Positions 1 through 7,386 of a DNA stretch of 64,000 nucleotides are shown here, piece after piece (within the stretch, counting starts at the first letter, position 1; each line of letters starts with the position of its first letter). Made by a program: the position numbers and the translations under genes. The stretch comes from JAYFRC01 sp034926415 (lineage in GTDB: Bacteria; Bacillota; Clostridia; Oscillospirales; Oscillospiraceae): NCBI GenBank assembly GCA_034926415.1, contig JAYFRC010000034.1:7432-71431 (forward strand). Reading direction: 5' to 3'. A model generated the notes under the pieces. It worked only from the letters and a program-made list of their open reading frames with translations, did no database searches and was not told where the DNA came from.

Positions 1-180
1 TGTGGAGCGATTGATTGCTCCGGCGCTTTCAAGCGAAATCAGGTTCCGGTAAATTGCGCTCAGGCTCATTTTAGGCTCAGGCAGGCTGTCCGCGATCTGT
101 CTGGCCGAAAACTGCCTGTCGGGATTATGCTGCAAAAAGTCCATAAGGCGCTCACGCTGCTCTGTTTTGTAGGTTACCAT
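1..180 (-). CDS. Fur-family transcriptional regulator, N-terminal part (cut by window edge)
   Basis: The first 60 codons of a minus-strand gene run off the left edge of the window. The product has the winged-helix start of Fur/PerR/Zur proteins: a TEQRERLMDFLQ helix, an FSARQIADSL helix, then SLSAIYRNLISLESAGAI, which matches the family's recognition helix (usually S-x-T-x-Y-R-x-L). The metal-binding and dimerisation domain is outside the window, so the sensed signal (iron, zinc, peroxide) cannot be decided. I chose the ATG at 180 because GGAGG lies 7 bases upstream; the ATG at 186 has only one base of spacing. It is divergent from the metallocofactor operon starting at 447, and two inverted repeats between them look like its operators. 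Confidence 0.8.
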   Translation of the reverse strand, partial: MVTYKTEQRERLMDFLQHNPDRQFSARQIADSLPEPKMSLSAIYRNLISLESAGAINRST

Positions 181-200
181 CTCCATGCCTCCAATTCCAG

Positions 201-221
201 ATTTGCGAATCATACGCAAAT
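201..221. promoter_or_regulatory. Operator 1: perfect inverted repeat near the fur-like gene start
   Basis: ATTTGCG-N7-CGCAAAT is a perfect 7+7 inverted repeat spanning 21 bases. It lies directly downstream of the -10 box of the leftward promoter (223-251), so a bound protein would block its own gene. It shares 14 of 21 positions with operator 2 at 256-276. The half-site differs from the classical Fur and PerR boxes I know. Confidence 0.6.
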
Positions 222-222
222 T

Positions 223-251
223 ATGCTATCACTCAGTCTGTTCTTTGTCAA
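223..251 (-). promoter_or_regulatory. Putative promoter of the Fur-family gene
   Basis: On the minus strand TTGACA (246-251) is followed after 17 bases by TAGCAT (223-228), a good sigma-A pair. The start point would fall inside operator 1, consistent with autorepression. Confidence 0.5.
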
Positions 252-255
252 TCAA

Positions 256-283
256 AATTGCGAACTGATTGCAAATTTATAAT
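256..283 (+). promoter_or_regulatory. Operator 2 overlapping the promoter of the ferredoxin/Mrp operon
   Basis: AATTGCG-N8-TGCAAAT (256-276) repeats the half-sites of operator 1. It is followed at once by TATAAT (278-283), a perfect -10 box on the plus strand; no convincing -35 is seen because the operator occupies that place. The rest of 284-446 is AT-rich leader in which I see nothing else. Confidence 0.5.
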
Positions 284-446
284 TGAACAGCCCTAACTTC
301 TGTACGTATGCCTTAATTCGGTTCTACCGCAACAGTTTGCGGCTGATTTTCCTCTTTACGACGACCGAAAAACTGTAATTCTGTTATGCTAACGATTTAC
401 GGTAAGGTATATAATTATTTATTAAAAAGAAAGAAGGTTTTAAACA

Positions 447-677
447 ATGGCTTTTGGCTTTGGACGAAAAGAAGCCGCCGATGGCAACGCGGACAAGAAA
501 CTGGTGGTAAACAAACATCGCTGCCCGCAGAACCATCCCTGTCCCTCTGTGCGGGTATGCCCCGTCGGCGCGCTGTCCCAGAGCGGATTTTCTGCCCCTG
601 TGGTGGATCAGGACAAATGCATCAGCTGTGGGAAATGCGTCCGTTTTTGTCCCATGAGAGCGCTCAACCTCGAATAA
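447..677 (+). CDS. Two-cluster 4Fe-4S ferredoxin-like protein
   Basis: A 76-residue protein with two cysteine sets. The first is unusual: C26-x5-C32-x5-C38-P. The second is a classical C58-x2-C61-x2-C64-x3-C68-P ferredoxin motif. No signal peptide or membrane segment is seen, so it should be a cytoplasmic electron carrier or cluster donor. An AGAAGG stretch precedes the ATG. It is the first gene after the operator-controlled promoter and lies ahead of DUF134, NifX-like and MinD-like genes, so a role in metallocofactor handling or its redox control is likely but inferred. An overlapping frame beginning at 386 is rejected because it lacks the cysteine pattern. Confidence 0.8.
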   Translation: MAFGFGRKEAADGNADKKLVVNKHRCPQNHPCPSVRVCPVGALSQSGFSAPVVDQDKCISCGKCVRFCPMRALNLE

Positions 678-850
678 CTATTAACCTGGAATAACCAGGT
701 GGGGAAAGCGGCTCCGGCATCATTAAACGAAGCAGGTTTTTAAGTAATTTGCGGCATATGTCAATTTAGTTATTGACATATGCCGCTTTCATTTGTATAA
801 TCCAATATTAAATAACACATGCTAAAATAAAACAACAGGATGTGAAAACC

Positions 851-1231
851 ATGCCGCGTCCGAAAAAATGCAGGAAGGTCTGCTGCCTTCCGCCAATCAG
901 CGAGTTTGTTCCCGCAGGAGAGGGCGTCCCCTGCCGCGAAACCGTCGTGATGACGGTGGACGAATATGAAACGGTTCGCCTCATCGACAACGAGGGCTTT
1001 ACACAGGAAGAATGCAGCAAATATATGAACATCGCGCGCACCACGGTACAGCAGATATACGACGGCGCGCGCAGGAAGATTGCCCAGGCGCTTGTGAAGG
1101 GACTGCCTCTCAGAATCGAGGGAGGCGACTACCATCTGTGCGACGGCAATGAACGCTATTGCGGCTGCGGAGGCTGCCGGAGACACCGGCGCGGCTGTAT
1201 GGAGCAGCTGCAGGAGGAGGAAAATCCATGA
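851..1231 (+). CDS. DUF134 (UPF0251) DNA-binding protein
   Basis: A 126-residue protein with the family's PRPKKCRKV start, a helix-turn-helix (sigma-70 region 4-like: TVDEYETVRLIDNEGFTQEE, then MNIARTTVQQIYDGARRKIA) and a cysteine/histidine-rich tail (residues about 98-120, CGCGGCRRHRRGC) that could bind a metal or Fe-S cluster. Such proteins are usually encoded next to NifX-like and Mrp-like genes, as here. I chose ATG 851 because AGGA lies about 10 bases upstream; an in-frame GTG at 842 is too close to it. Its TGA overlaps the ATG of the next gene by four bases (ATGA). Probable metal- or redox-responsive regulator; the function is inferred. Confidence 0.85.
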   Translation: MPRPKKCRKVCCLPPISEFVPAGEGVPCRETVVMTVDEYETVRLIDNEGFTQEECSKYMNIARTTVQQIYDGARRKIAQALVKGLPLRIEGGDYHLCDGNERYCGCGGCRRHRRGCMEQLQEEENP

Positions 1232-1584
1232 TAATCGCAATTCCCGTTGATGAGGGAAAGGAAGCCGTATGCGTTTCCTTTGGACGCGCGCCGTATTTCC
1301 TGATTCACAATACCGAAAACGGCGAGACAAACGCAGTAGAAAACCCGGCGGCCGAGGCGCAGGGCGGCGCGGGCATTCAGGCCGCACAGTTTGTTGTGGA
1401 TACCGGCGCGGACGCGCTGATAACGGTTCGCTGCGGGCAGAACTCCGCGGATGTATTCAAAGCGGCGAATCTCAAAATTTACAGGGCGCAGGGCGAAAGC
1501 GCCTCCAAAAACCTCAAATCGCTTGCGGAGGGAAAACTTGAGGAGCTGAACAGCTTCCATGCGGGTTTTCACGGCAAGGCATGA
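1228..1584 (+). CDS. NifX/NifB C-terminal-like protein (dinitrogenase FeMo-cofactor biosynthesis family)
   Basis: A 118-residue single-domain protein. It begins MIIAIPVDEGKEAVCVSFGRAPYFLI, the beta-strand and F-G-R-A-x-x-F pattern of the NifX/NafY/NifB-C fold, followed by the family's GGAGIQAAQFVVDTGADALIT segment. In diazotrophs this fold carries FeMo-cofactor precursors, but no nif structural gene is seen here, so it probably binds another Fe-S or metal cluster. It overlaps its upstream and downstream neighbours by four bases each, so translation is likely coupled. A second member of the family sits at 4226. Confidence 0.85.
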   Translation: MIIAIPVDEGKEAVCVSFGRAPYFLIHNTENGETNAVENPAAEAQGGAGIQAAQFVVDTGADALITVRCGQNSADVFKAANLKIYRAQGESASKNLKSLAEGKLEELNSFHAGFHGKA

Positions 1585-2417
1585 AGGTCTCGGTGCTCAG
1601 CGGAAAGGGCGGCGCGGGCAAGACCTTTGTGTCTGTGAACCTTGCCGCCGCCGCGAAAAGCGCGGTCTACATCGACTGCGATGTGGAGGAGCCGAACGGC
1701 CGCCTTTACTGGAAACCAAACGTCGAGAGCAAAACGCCGGTCGACGTTTTGGTCCCTACGTTCGACGAGGAAGAGTGCAGCGGCTGCCGGAAATGCGTGA
1801 AGTTCTGCCATTTTCACGCTCTGGCTTTTGTCAGGGATCGCCCGATGGTGTTTCACGAGGTATGTCATTCCTGCGGCGGCTGCGCGCTGGTCTGCCCGGA
1901 ACATGCCGTCTCTGAAGCCCCGCGTCAGGTGGGAGCGGTTGAAGAAGGCATGAGCGGTGACGTACGGGTTGTGACCGGAATCCTCAACAACGGCGAGGTC
2001 TCGGCTGTGCCTGTCATAAAATCCGCTCTGCGTGCGGGCGGCGAAGCCGAGTTCACGGTCATCGACTGCCCTCCCGGCAGCGGATGTCCGGTAATGGAAA
2101 GCGTGAAGGCTGCGGATTGCTGCCTGCTGGTGGCCGAACCCACCGCCTTCGGCTTCCACAATTTCAAGATGGTGCATCGGTTGGCCGTGCTGCTGCAAAA
2201 GCCCTGCGGCGTGATAATCAACAAGGCGGATACGCCCTACGCGCCGCTAGAAGAATACTGCGCGGCGCAGGGCCTTCCAATTTTGATGCGTGTCCCTTAC
2301 AGCGCGCATCTGGCCGCTCTGGGCGCGGCGGGAGAAATCACCGTGCAGTATGACGCGGACCTTGCAAAAGCATTTTGCGCTCTGCTGGATGCCGTCCGAA
2401 ATGGGGCGATCCTATGA
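1581..2417 (+). CDS. MinD-type ATPase with inserted 2x[4Fe-4S] ferredoxin domain
   Basis: A 278-residue P-loop ATPase of the MinD/Mrp group. A deviant Walker A (SGKGGAGKTF) lies at about residues 5-14. A ferredoxin insert follows at about 60-105 with C-x2-C-x2-C-x3-C twice; the first cluster ends C-H instead of the usual C-P. DCPPGSGCPV (about 155-164) is the switch region. The partner at 2414 has the same architecture, and the two probably work as a pair, perhaps a heterodimer that loads or transfers a cluster with ATP hydrolysis. Start and stop overlap the neighbouring genes by four bases. Substrate unknown. Confidence 0.85.
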   Translation: MKVSVLSGKGGAGKTFVSVNLAAAAKSAVYIDCDVEEPNGRLYWKPNVESKTPVDVLVPTFDEEECSGCRKCVKFCHFHALAFVRDRPMVFHEVCHSCGGCALVCPEHAVSEAPRQVGAVEEGMSGDVRVVTGILNNGEVSAVPVIKSALRAGGEAEFTVIDCPPGSGCPVMESVKAADCCLLVAEPTAFGFHNFKMVHRLAVLLQKPCGVIINKADTPYAPLEEYCAAQGLPILMRVPYSAHLAALGAAGEITVQYDADLAKAFCALLDAVRNGAIL

Positions 2418-3286
2418 AGAAACTGCTGATTCTAAGCGGCAAGGGCGGCACGGGCAAGACCACCACCGCCGCCGCGTTTATTCGCTTTGCCGCCGCCCGC
2501 GCCTATGCGGACTGCGATGTTGACGCGCCGAACTTGCATCTGGTATCCCCGATAAGCGGCGAGCCGGAGCGATTTGACTATCTGGGCTCGCAGAAAGCCT
2601 CCATTGATTCTCGGAAATGCATCGGCTGCGGGAAGTGCGCGGAGGCCTGCCGCTTTGATGCGATAAGCCGCACGGGAAACATTTTATCAGTCGACGAATT
2701 TTCCTGCGAGGGCTGTGGCGTGTGCGCGGAGCTCTGCCCCGAGGGCGCGGTCTCGCTTTTGGATGACGTGGCCGGAGAGGTGACGCTCTATCGTTCCCCG
2801 GCGGTGTTTGCCACGGCGGAGCTCAAAATGGGGCGCGGCAATTCCGGCAAGCTTGTGTCTGAGGTTAAGCTTGCGCTGGCGAACGCCGCGCGGGACGAGA
2901 ATCTCGCCATCATCGACGGCTCGCCCGGCATCGGCTGCCCGGTGATCGCCTCTATGGGCGGGGTGGATCTTGTGCTTATCGTGGCGGAGCCTTCGCTTTC
3001 GGGGCGCAGCGATCTTGAACGCATCCTGAAAACAGCGGAAATATTCGAGACAAAAGCGGCTGTCTGCGTCAATAAATACGACACAAGCCCTGAAAATACA
3101 GAGAAAATCTATCAATTTTGCGCCGGGCGCGGTATTCCCTTCGTTGGCCGGATTCCATACGACAAGCAGGCGTCCGCCGCCATCAACGCCGGAAAAAGCC
3201 TTGCGGATATAGACTGTGCCGCATCCCGAGCGCTGCACGAAGTGTTTGAGCGCACTATGGATCTGCTCGGAGTCGAAGCAAGTTGA
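2414..3286 (+). CDS. MinD-type ATPase with inserted ferredoxin domain (paralogue of the preceding gene)
   Basis: A 290-residue protein: Walker A SGKGGTGKTT near residue 7, ferredoxin insert with two full clusters (CIGCGKCAEAC and CEGCGVCAELCP, about residues 66-110), and switch region DGSPGIGCPV. It is collinear with the preceding protein, indicating an old tandem duplication. I start it at ATG 2414, which overlaps the previous stop as ATGA; an in-frame ATG upstream at 2375 would lie deep inside the preceding gene. The 98-base gap to the next gene holds a perfect 8-bp hairpin (ATCCGCCC-TGC-GGGCGGAT) just before that gene's AGGAGG. Confidence 0.85.
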   Translation: MKKLLILSGKGGTGKTTTAAAFIRFAAARAYADCDVDAPNLHLVSPISGEPERFDYLGSQKASIDSRKCIGCGKCAEACRFDAISRTGNILSVDEFSCEGCGVCAELCPEGAVSLLDDVAGEVTLYRSPAVFATAELKMGRGNSGKLVSEVKLALANAARDENLAIIDGSPGIGCPVIASMGGVDLVLIVAEPSLSGRSDLERILKTAEIFETKAAVCVNKYDTSPENTEKIYQFCAGRGIPFVGRIPYDKQASAAINAGKSLADIDCAASRALHEVFERTMDLLGVEAS

Positions 3287-3384
3287 AAATCGCATGGCGC
3301 AGTATCAATCTCTGAAAACAAAAATGAAGCAGCTGCATCATCCGCCCTGCGGGCGGATGCCGGCGCTTTGAGGAGGAACACAAC

Positions 3385-4206
3385 ATGAGCGAAGAATGTT
3401 CGCACACCTGCGAAAGCTGCGGCAAGGACTGCAGCGAACGTACAAAAGAAAGCCTGCTGGAAAAGCCCCATGAGGGCTGCCATGTGAAAAAAGTCATCGG
3501 CGTGGTCAGCGGCAAGGGCGGCGTGGGCAAGAGCCTCGTCACCTCCATGCTCGCGGTTATGACCCAGAGAAAAGGCTACCAGGCGGCTATCCTGGACGCC
3601 GATATCACCGGCCCCTCCATTCCGCAGATGTTAGGCCTGCACACCCACGCCTCGGGAACGGAATCCGGCATTTACCCGGTTAAATCCAAGACCGGAATCC
3701 GAGTCATGTCCCTCAATCTGCTTATGGAACGTGAGACAGACCCGGTGGTATGGCGCGGCCCCATTATCGCGGGCACGGTCAAGCAGTTCTGGACGGACGT
3801 AATCTGGGGCGACGTGGACTATATGTTCATCGACATGCCGCCCGGCACCGGCGACGTGCCCCTGACTGTGTTCCAGTCCATCCCTGTGGACGGCCTTGTC
3901 ATCGTTGCCTCCCCGCAGGAGCTGGTGGGCATGATAGTTGAAAAGGCAGTCAACATGGCGGGCATAATGAACATTCCCGTTCTTGCTCTGGTCGAGAACA
4001 TGAGCTATATCGTCTGCCCTGACTGCGGCAGGGAGATCCGTGTGTTCGGCGAAAGCCGGATTGCCGAGATCGCGAAAAAGCATTTCATCGAGAACACCGC
4101 GCGCCTGTCTATCGATCCGAAGCTGGCGGCGGCCTGCGACGCAGGCATGATAGAGCTTTTCGACGGAAACTGGCTGAACGAGATACTCGATACCATTATA
4201 AAATAA
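3385..4206 (+). CDS. Mrp/NBP35-family Fe-S cluster carrier ATPase
   Basis: A 273-residue ATPase. The N-terminus is cysteine-rich (C5, C9, C12, C16, then C31), like the N-terminal cluster site of eukaryotic NBP35. Walker A is SGKGGVGKSLV (about residues 40-50), the switch is DMPPGTGDVPLT, and a C-terminal CPDCG near residue 211 gives the CxxC used by this family to bridge a shared [4Fe-4S] cluster in the dimer. It acts in the cytosol as a scaffold or carrier of Fe-S clusters. AGGAGG lies 9 bases before the ATG. Its place after two ferredoxin-MinD proteins and before a NifX-like protein supports cluster transfer among them (inference). Confidence 0.9.
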   Translation: MSEECSHTCESCGKDCSERTKESLLEKPHEGCHVKKVIGVVSGKGGVGKSLVTSMLAVMTQRKGYQAAILDADITGPSIPQMLGLHTHASGTESGIYPVKSKTGIRVMSLNLLMERETDPVVWRGPIIAGTVKQFWTDVIWGDVDYMFIDMPPGTGDVPLTVFQSIPVDGLVIVASPQELVGMIVEKAVNMAGIMNIPVLALVENMSYIVCPDCGREIRVFGESRIAEIAKKHFIENTARLSIDPKLAAACDAGMIELFDGNWLNEILDTIIK

Positions 4207-4225
4207 TTAAAAGGAGAAATTTATT

Positions 4226-4588
4226 ATGAAAATTGCGGTTGCCTGCAACGGCGAACAGATTTTTGGCCATTTTGGCCACTGCGAGAATTTTATGCTTTTT
4301 GACGTGGAAAATGGCAAGATTACCGGCGCGAAGAGCGTCCCCAATCCCGGCCACAAGCCCGGCTTCCTGCCGAACTTTCTGGCTGATCAGGGCGCCGGGG
4401 TCATCATCGCCGGAGGCATGGGCGGCGGCGCCGTGGATATTTTCAACGAACGCGGCGTGGAAGTGGTCACCGGAGCGGAGGGCGACGCCCGCCAGGCGGC
4501 GGAAGCCTACCTGCGCGGCGAGCTGAAGTCCACGGGTTCCGTCTGTCACGATCACGCGTTTGAAAGCGAGTGCGGCAGCCATAAATAA
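4226..4588 (+). CDS. NifX-like FeMo-cofactor-type protein, second copy
   Basis: A 120-residue NifX-fold protein: MKIAVACNGEQIFGHFGHCENFMLF at the start and the GGMGGGAVDIFNERGVEVVTG segment typical of the family. Unlike the copy at 1228 it carries possible ligands: C22 in HFGHC and a histidine/cysteine tail (C106-H-D-H, C115, H119). It is the last gene of the operon; AAAAGGAG precedes the ATG and a strong terminator follows. Likely a carrier for the metal cluster handled by the operon. Confidence 0.85.
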   Translation: MKIAVACNGEQIFGHFGHCENFMLFDVENGKITGAKSVPNPGHKPGFLPNFLADQGAGVIIAGGMGGGAVDIFNERGVEVVTGAEGDARQAAEAYLRGELKSTGSVCHDHAFESECGSHK

Positions 4589-4661
4589 CAGCGGGCGCAT
4601 TTATACCGATTCAGCTCGTCCGCTTTTTATCGGCTCAAGTTAGGGCGCATACGCATAAACG

Positions 4662-4699
4662 AAAAACCTCCGCGCGTTTTTAACGCACGGAGGTTTTTT
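4662..4699. terminator. Bidirectional intrinsic terminator
   Basis: AAAACCTCCG plus GCGTT forms a near-perfect stem with AACGC plus CGGAGGTTTT (one mismatch), with T-runs on both strands. It serves the metallocofactor operon on the plus strand and the fucose-isomerase-like gene on the minus strand. Confidence 0.85.
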
Positions 4700-4725
4700 C
4701 CGTATATGTACCGGGGCTACAGGGC

Positions 4726-6153
4726 TTATTCGCCGAGAACCTCAACGTCGATATTCATCATCTTGCAGATGGTCTTTAGCTCGTCTATATGGTCGCCGTA
4801 TACCGCGTGGGCGTGGTTGGCGTCGAAATTGTCGAGGAATACCTTATAGTCGAAGTGAAGCTTCGCGAAATTGTGCGGCCACTCCTTGTTCGTCAGGGCT
4901 TCGCGCTCCTTTGGAAGCGAGACAAGCTCCGCCGTGAACATGACCATGCGGTATCTGCGCCTGCCGTCTTCGTCCATGGAGCGGCAGAGACGCGCGATGG
5001 TGCAGAGGCCGGGCGCGGTCTGGCAGTTTACATGGCAGCCGCCGCCCGCGTATATGTCGAGGCAGGGATAGAGCGTGACGTTTTTCATGTTCTCGTCCGG
5101 GTCGTCGCTGTGCGCGGCGTACCATGTTGACTCGGAGCCGCAGTTGCAGAACTCGAGCACCTGATTCTCCTCGTCCCAGTGGCGGACGTCCATGAACACG
5201 ACGGGCTCGTGCGTCAGCAGCTTTAAAATCTGCATCGTCATGGCGGCATCGGAATCGGCCTCGCAGGCGTAGACCACGGGCTCCTTCTTTCCGTCCCAGT
5301 CGTAGGGATCGTTCATGAAGGCCGCCGCGATGCACTCCGTGCAGTAATGGCAGCTCATGTCATAATGGCACTTGACGCCGACAAAATCAAAGCCGTTCTC
5401 TTCCTGTATGCGCTTTATCGCCTCGTAATGGCGTATCTGTGTCTTTAGCTTCTCCGGCGTGAGCTTCACGCCGTCGTACTCGATGGACTTGCACTTTTCG
5501 GTCAGCCAATCGAAAGCCTTGTCGACCTGAGCCTGCGGAACCTCCGCGGCAAGGCGGACTATCTCGCTTTCGTCGCAGTGCTCGACGTCGACGCCGAATT
5601 TCTCCTGCCAGTCCTGCATATCGACCGTTGCGCTGTACATTCCGAGCGAGCGGCCGCCGATAAGACCGTATTTCTCGCCGTTGAGCGAGTGGACCACATA
5701 GGCGCATTTTGCAAATGTTATGATGCGCGCGAGGACTTCGGACGAATTGAAGTCGCCGTAGGCGCGGAAGTGGCGCACGCCCTGCTGGTTAAGCGCGCCG
5801 CCCGCGGCGAGCATGGCGACCATGCCAGGCCAGTCCGGGTTGAGCTGGGCTGCGAGAAGATATGGCCCCTGGCCGTATTTCGCCGCGACTGCGGAAAAAT
5901 TAGGCCACGCGAAAACGCCGTAGGAGAATATCGTGCCGTCGACGCCTTTCGCCTTCAGTTTTTCGGCCTCCTCTTTCGCGGATTTGACCGAGGTAACGAG
6001 ATTGTCGGCCGTGATCACGTCAACGCGGCCGTCTTTTTCAAGAGCCGCTTTTATAACGTCGAGCTGATGCTGAACTACGTCCTTGCTTTTTTCATGTACG
6101 ATGGGGTCTCCGTCGGACAGCCCCATAAGGCCGAGAAGAGGTTTTCTGAGCAT
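4726..6153 (-). CDS. L-fucose/L-arabinose isomerase-family protein
   Basis: A 475-residue protein of the fucose/arabinose isomerase superfamily, which interconverts aldoses and ketoses using a divalent metal. The N-terminal half has two Rossmann-like domains (for example GTIFSYGVFAWPNFSAVAA near residue 93). The C-terminal half carries VGVKCHYDMSCHYCTECIAA and YACEADSDAAMTMQIL (near residues 260-305), where metal ligands of this family sit. It is longer than the common domain and cysteine-rich in the middle. AAGGGG lies 9 bases before the ATG. It is last in the minus-strand operon dhaK-dhaL-rpiB-this gene, so the substrate is probably the short sugar handled by that operon rather than fucose (inference). 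Confidence 0.7.
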   Translation of the reverse strand: MLRKPLLGLMGLSDGDPIVHEKSKDVVQHQLDVIKAALEKDGRVDVITADNLVTSVKSAKEEAEKLKAKGVDGTIFSYGVFAWPNFSAVAAKYGQGPYLLAAQLNPDWPGMVAMLAAGGALNQQGVRHFRAYGDFNSSEVLARIITFAKCAYVVHSLNGEKYGLIGGRSLGMYSATVDMQDWQEKFGVDVEHCDESEIVRLAAEVPQAQVDKAFDWLTEKCKSIEYDGVKLTPEKLKTQIRHYEAIKRIQEENGFDFVGVKCHYDMSCHYCTECIAAAFMNDPYDWDGKKEPVVYACEADSDAAMTMQILKLLTHEPVVFMDVRHWDEENQVLEFCNCGSESTWYAAHSDDPDENMKNVTLYPCLDIYAGGGCHVNCQTAPGLCTIARLCRSMDEDGRRRYRMVMFTAELVSLPKEREALTNKEWPHNFAKLHFDYKVFLDNFDANHAHAVYGDHIDELKTICKMMNIDVEVLGE

Positions 6154-6235
6154 AACAACATCCCCTTTTTCGAAATTATTATTTATATGTATTTCCGGGA
6201 GCCCGGACGGATATTATCGGCCGAGCCAGAATTTA

Positions 6236-6673
6236 TCAGCGATTTAAGTCATATTCTTTATAACGGTCCACCTTGGGCTGGGACGGGCATCCGGCAGTGA
6301 AATCACTGCCAAGCCAAGTCTTTATAAGTTCCGCCGCCAGCTTCTCACCGATGGTGAACGCGCCGATGCAGGCGATGTTGCTGTCGTTGCTCTTCATCGC
6401 GCGCTCAGCTGAATAAACATCCGATATGAGCGCCGCGTAAGCTCCGCGAACCTTGTTCGCGGCGATGCTCATTCCTACGCCGGTGCCGCAGAGGAGTATG
6501 CCTCTGTCGTATTTTCCGGCAGCGACAGCTTCCGCCACCGCGATGGCGGTATTGGCGTATATTGGATCGTCGCTTCCCATGTCGGTTATCTCATGCCCCT
6601 GAGCCTTGCAGACCTCGATAATTGATTTTTTGAGCGCGGTCGCATTCGGATCGCAGCCTATTGCGAGCTTCAT
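6236..6673 (-). CDS. RpiB/LacAB-family sugar-phosphate isomerase (possible tetrose-4-phosphate isomerase)
   Basis: A 145-residue RpiB-family isomerase. The catalytic cysteine is in GILLCGTGVGMSIAANKV (about residues 65-82), and the downstream SDVYSAERAMKSNDSNIACIG replaces the HDTFSA-type segment of true ribose-5-phosphate isomerases. As I recall, the SDVYSAERA form is seen in RpiB relatives acting on tetrose phosphates (EryI, D-erythrulose-4-P to D-erythrose-4-P). It sits 53 bases after a DhaL gene. With the TPI-like gene at 15370 it would give the two isomerases known from erythritol and threitol pathways. Substrate inferred from context. Confidence 0.75.
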   Translation of the reverse strand: MKLAIGCDPNATALKKSIIEVCKAQGHEITDMGSDDPIYANTAIAVAEAVAAGKYDRGILLCGTGVGMSIAANKVRGAYAALISDVYSAERAMKSNDSNIACIGAFTIGEKLAAELIKTWLGSDFTAGCPSQPKVDRYKEYDLNR

Positions 6674-6726
6674 GTTTATGTCATTTCCTTTCTTTGTCTA
6701 TATCCGGATTTTCCAGTATATCAAAA

Positions 6727-7374
6727 TCACAGCAGCGGCGCTATACCGTCCGCCATGGCCTGAAGTATAAGGCAGCATGAGCAGGAGCCGGCGTCAAGCA
6801 CGCCTCTCGACCGCTCTCCAAGGCGGCTCGAGCGGCCGTATTTCGCGACCATGTCGTTAGTGCTGTCCCTGCCCTTTTCAGCCGCATCCTTCATATGCGC
6901 GAGCGCTTCCGCGAAAGACGTTCCGGCCTCAGCATCCTTTTGCAGCGACGACGACGCCGGAGCGAGCGTATCGACAAGCGTCTTGTCGCCGGGGCGCGCG
7001 TCTACTATGCCGTAAAGCTCCTCAAGCCCCGCCGAAAGCGCCTTGCTGAACGCGGCGAGGTCTATCTCATCGCTTCCGCTCTCGTCGAGCGAATCGGCGA
7101 TACCCATCATTATAGTACCGTAGATCGGGCCCATGGAGCCGCCTATCTCGTTGAGCAGTATCATCGCAAGGTTGTTCAGGCCTTCGGTGAAGGAAAAATC
7201 CTCAGCGCCGTGGCGGGTCTCAAACATGGTGAAACCCTTGTTCATGTTCGCGCCGTGGTCGCCGTCACCGATGAGACCGTCAACGTCGCCGAGATAAGTC
7301 TTGTTGTCCTGTATGCTCTTTACCATCGCAAGCAGGATTGGCTTTCCAGCTTTATTGGAAAAATATCCCTTCAT
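6727..7374 (-). CDS. DhaL-family kinase subunit (dihydroxyacetone-kinase type), copy 1
   Basis: A 215-residue DhaL domain, the nucleotide-binding half of dihydroxyacetone-type kinases. The Mg-ADP-binding aspartates are in GLIGDGDHGANM (near residue 35), the glycine loop is GGSMGPIYGT, and GRSSRLGERSRGVLDAGSCS near the end holds the conserved D-A-G. I use ATG 7374 because GAGGG lies 9 bases upstream; an in-frame GTG at 7383 touches that site. It is 12 bases downstream of its DhaK partner. No DhaM-like phosphotransferase is seen in the window, so whether phosphate comes from ATP or PEP is open. Confidence 0.85.
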   Translation of the reverse strand: MKGYFSNKAGKPILLAMVKSIQDNKTYLGDVDGLIGDGDHGANMNKGFTMFETRHGAEDFSFTEGLNNLAMILLNEIGGSMGPIYGTIMMGIADSLDESGSDEIDLAAFSKALSAGLEELYGIVDARPGDKTLVDTLAPASSSLQKDAEAGTSFAEALAHMKDAAEKGRDSTNDMVAKYGRSSRLGERSRGVLDAGSCSCCLILQAMADGIAPLL

Positions 7375-7386
7375 ATCGCTCACCCC

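Noticed and set aside
386..694. 102-codon frame overlapping the ferredoxin gene
   Set aside because: Different frame from the protein with the full cysteine pattern, and no better ribosome site.
3294..3371. 25-codon reading frame between the second MinD-type gene and the Mrp gene (begins MAQYQSLKTK, ends before the next ribosome site)
   Set aside because: No convincing ribosome site and no family recognised; part of it is the hairpin ATCCGCCC-TGC-GGGCGGAT. It may be real but cannot be supported from sequence alone.
6674..6726. Fourth copy of the intercistronic element before the rpiB-like gene
   Set aside because: Only the GAAAGGAAATGACAT tail resembles it; the three hairpins are absent. 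The same tail-like ribosome context occurs before tadA, so it is not diagnostic.
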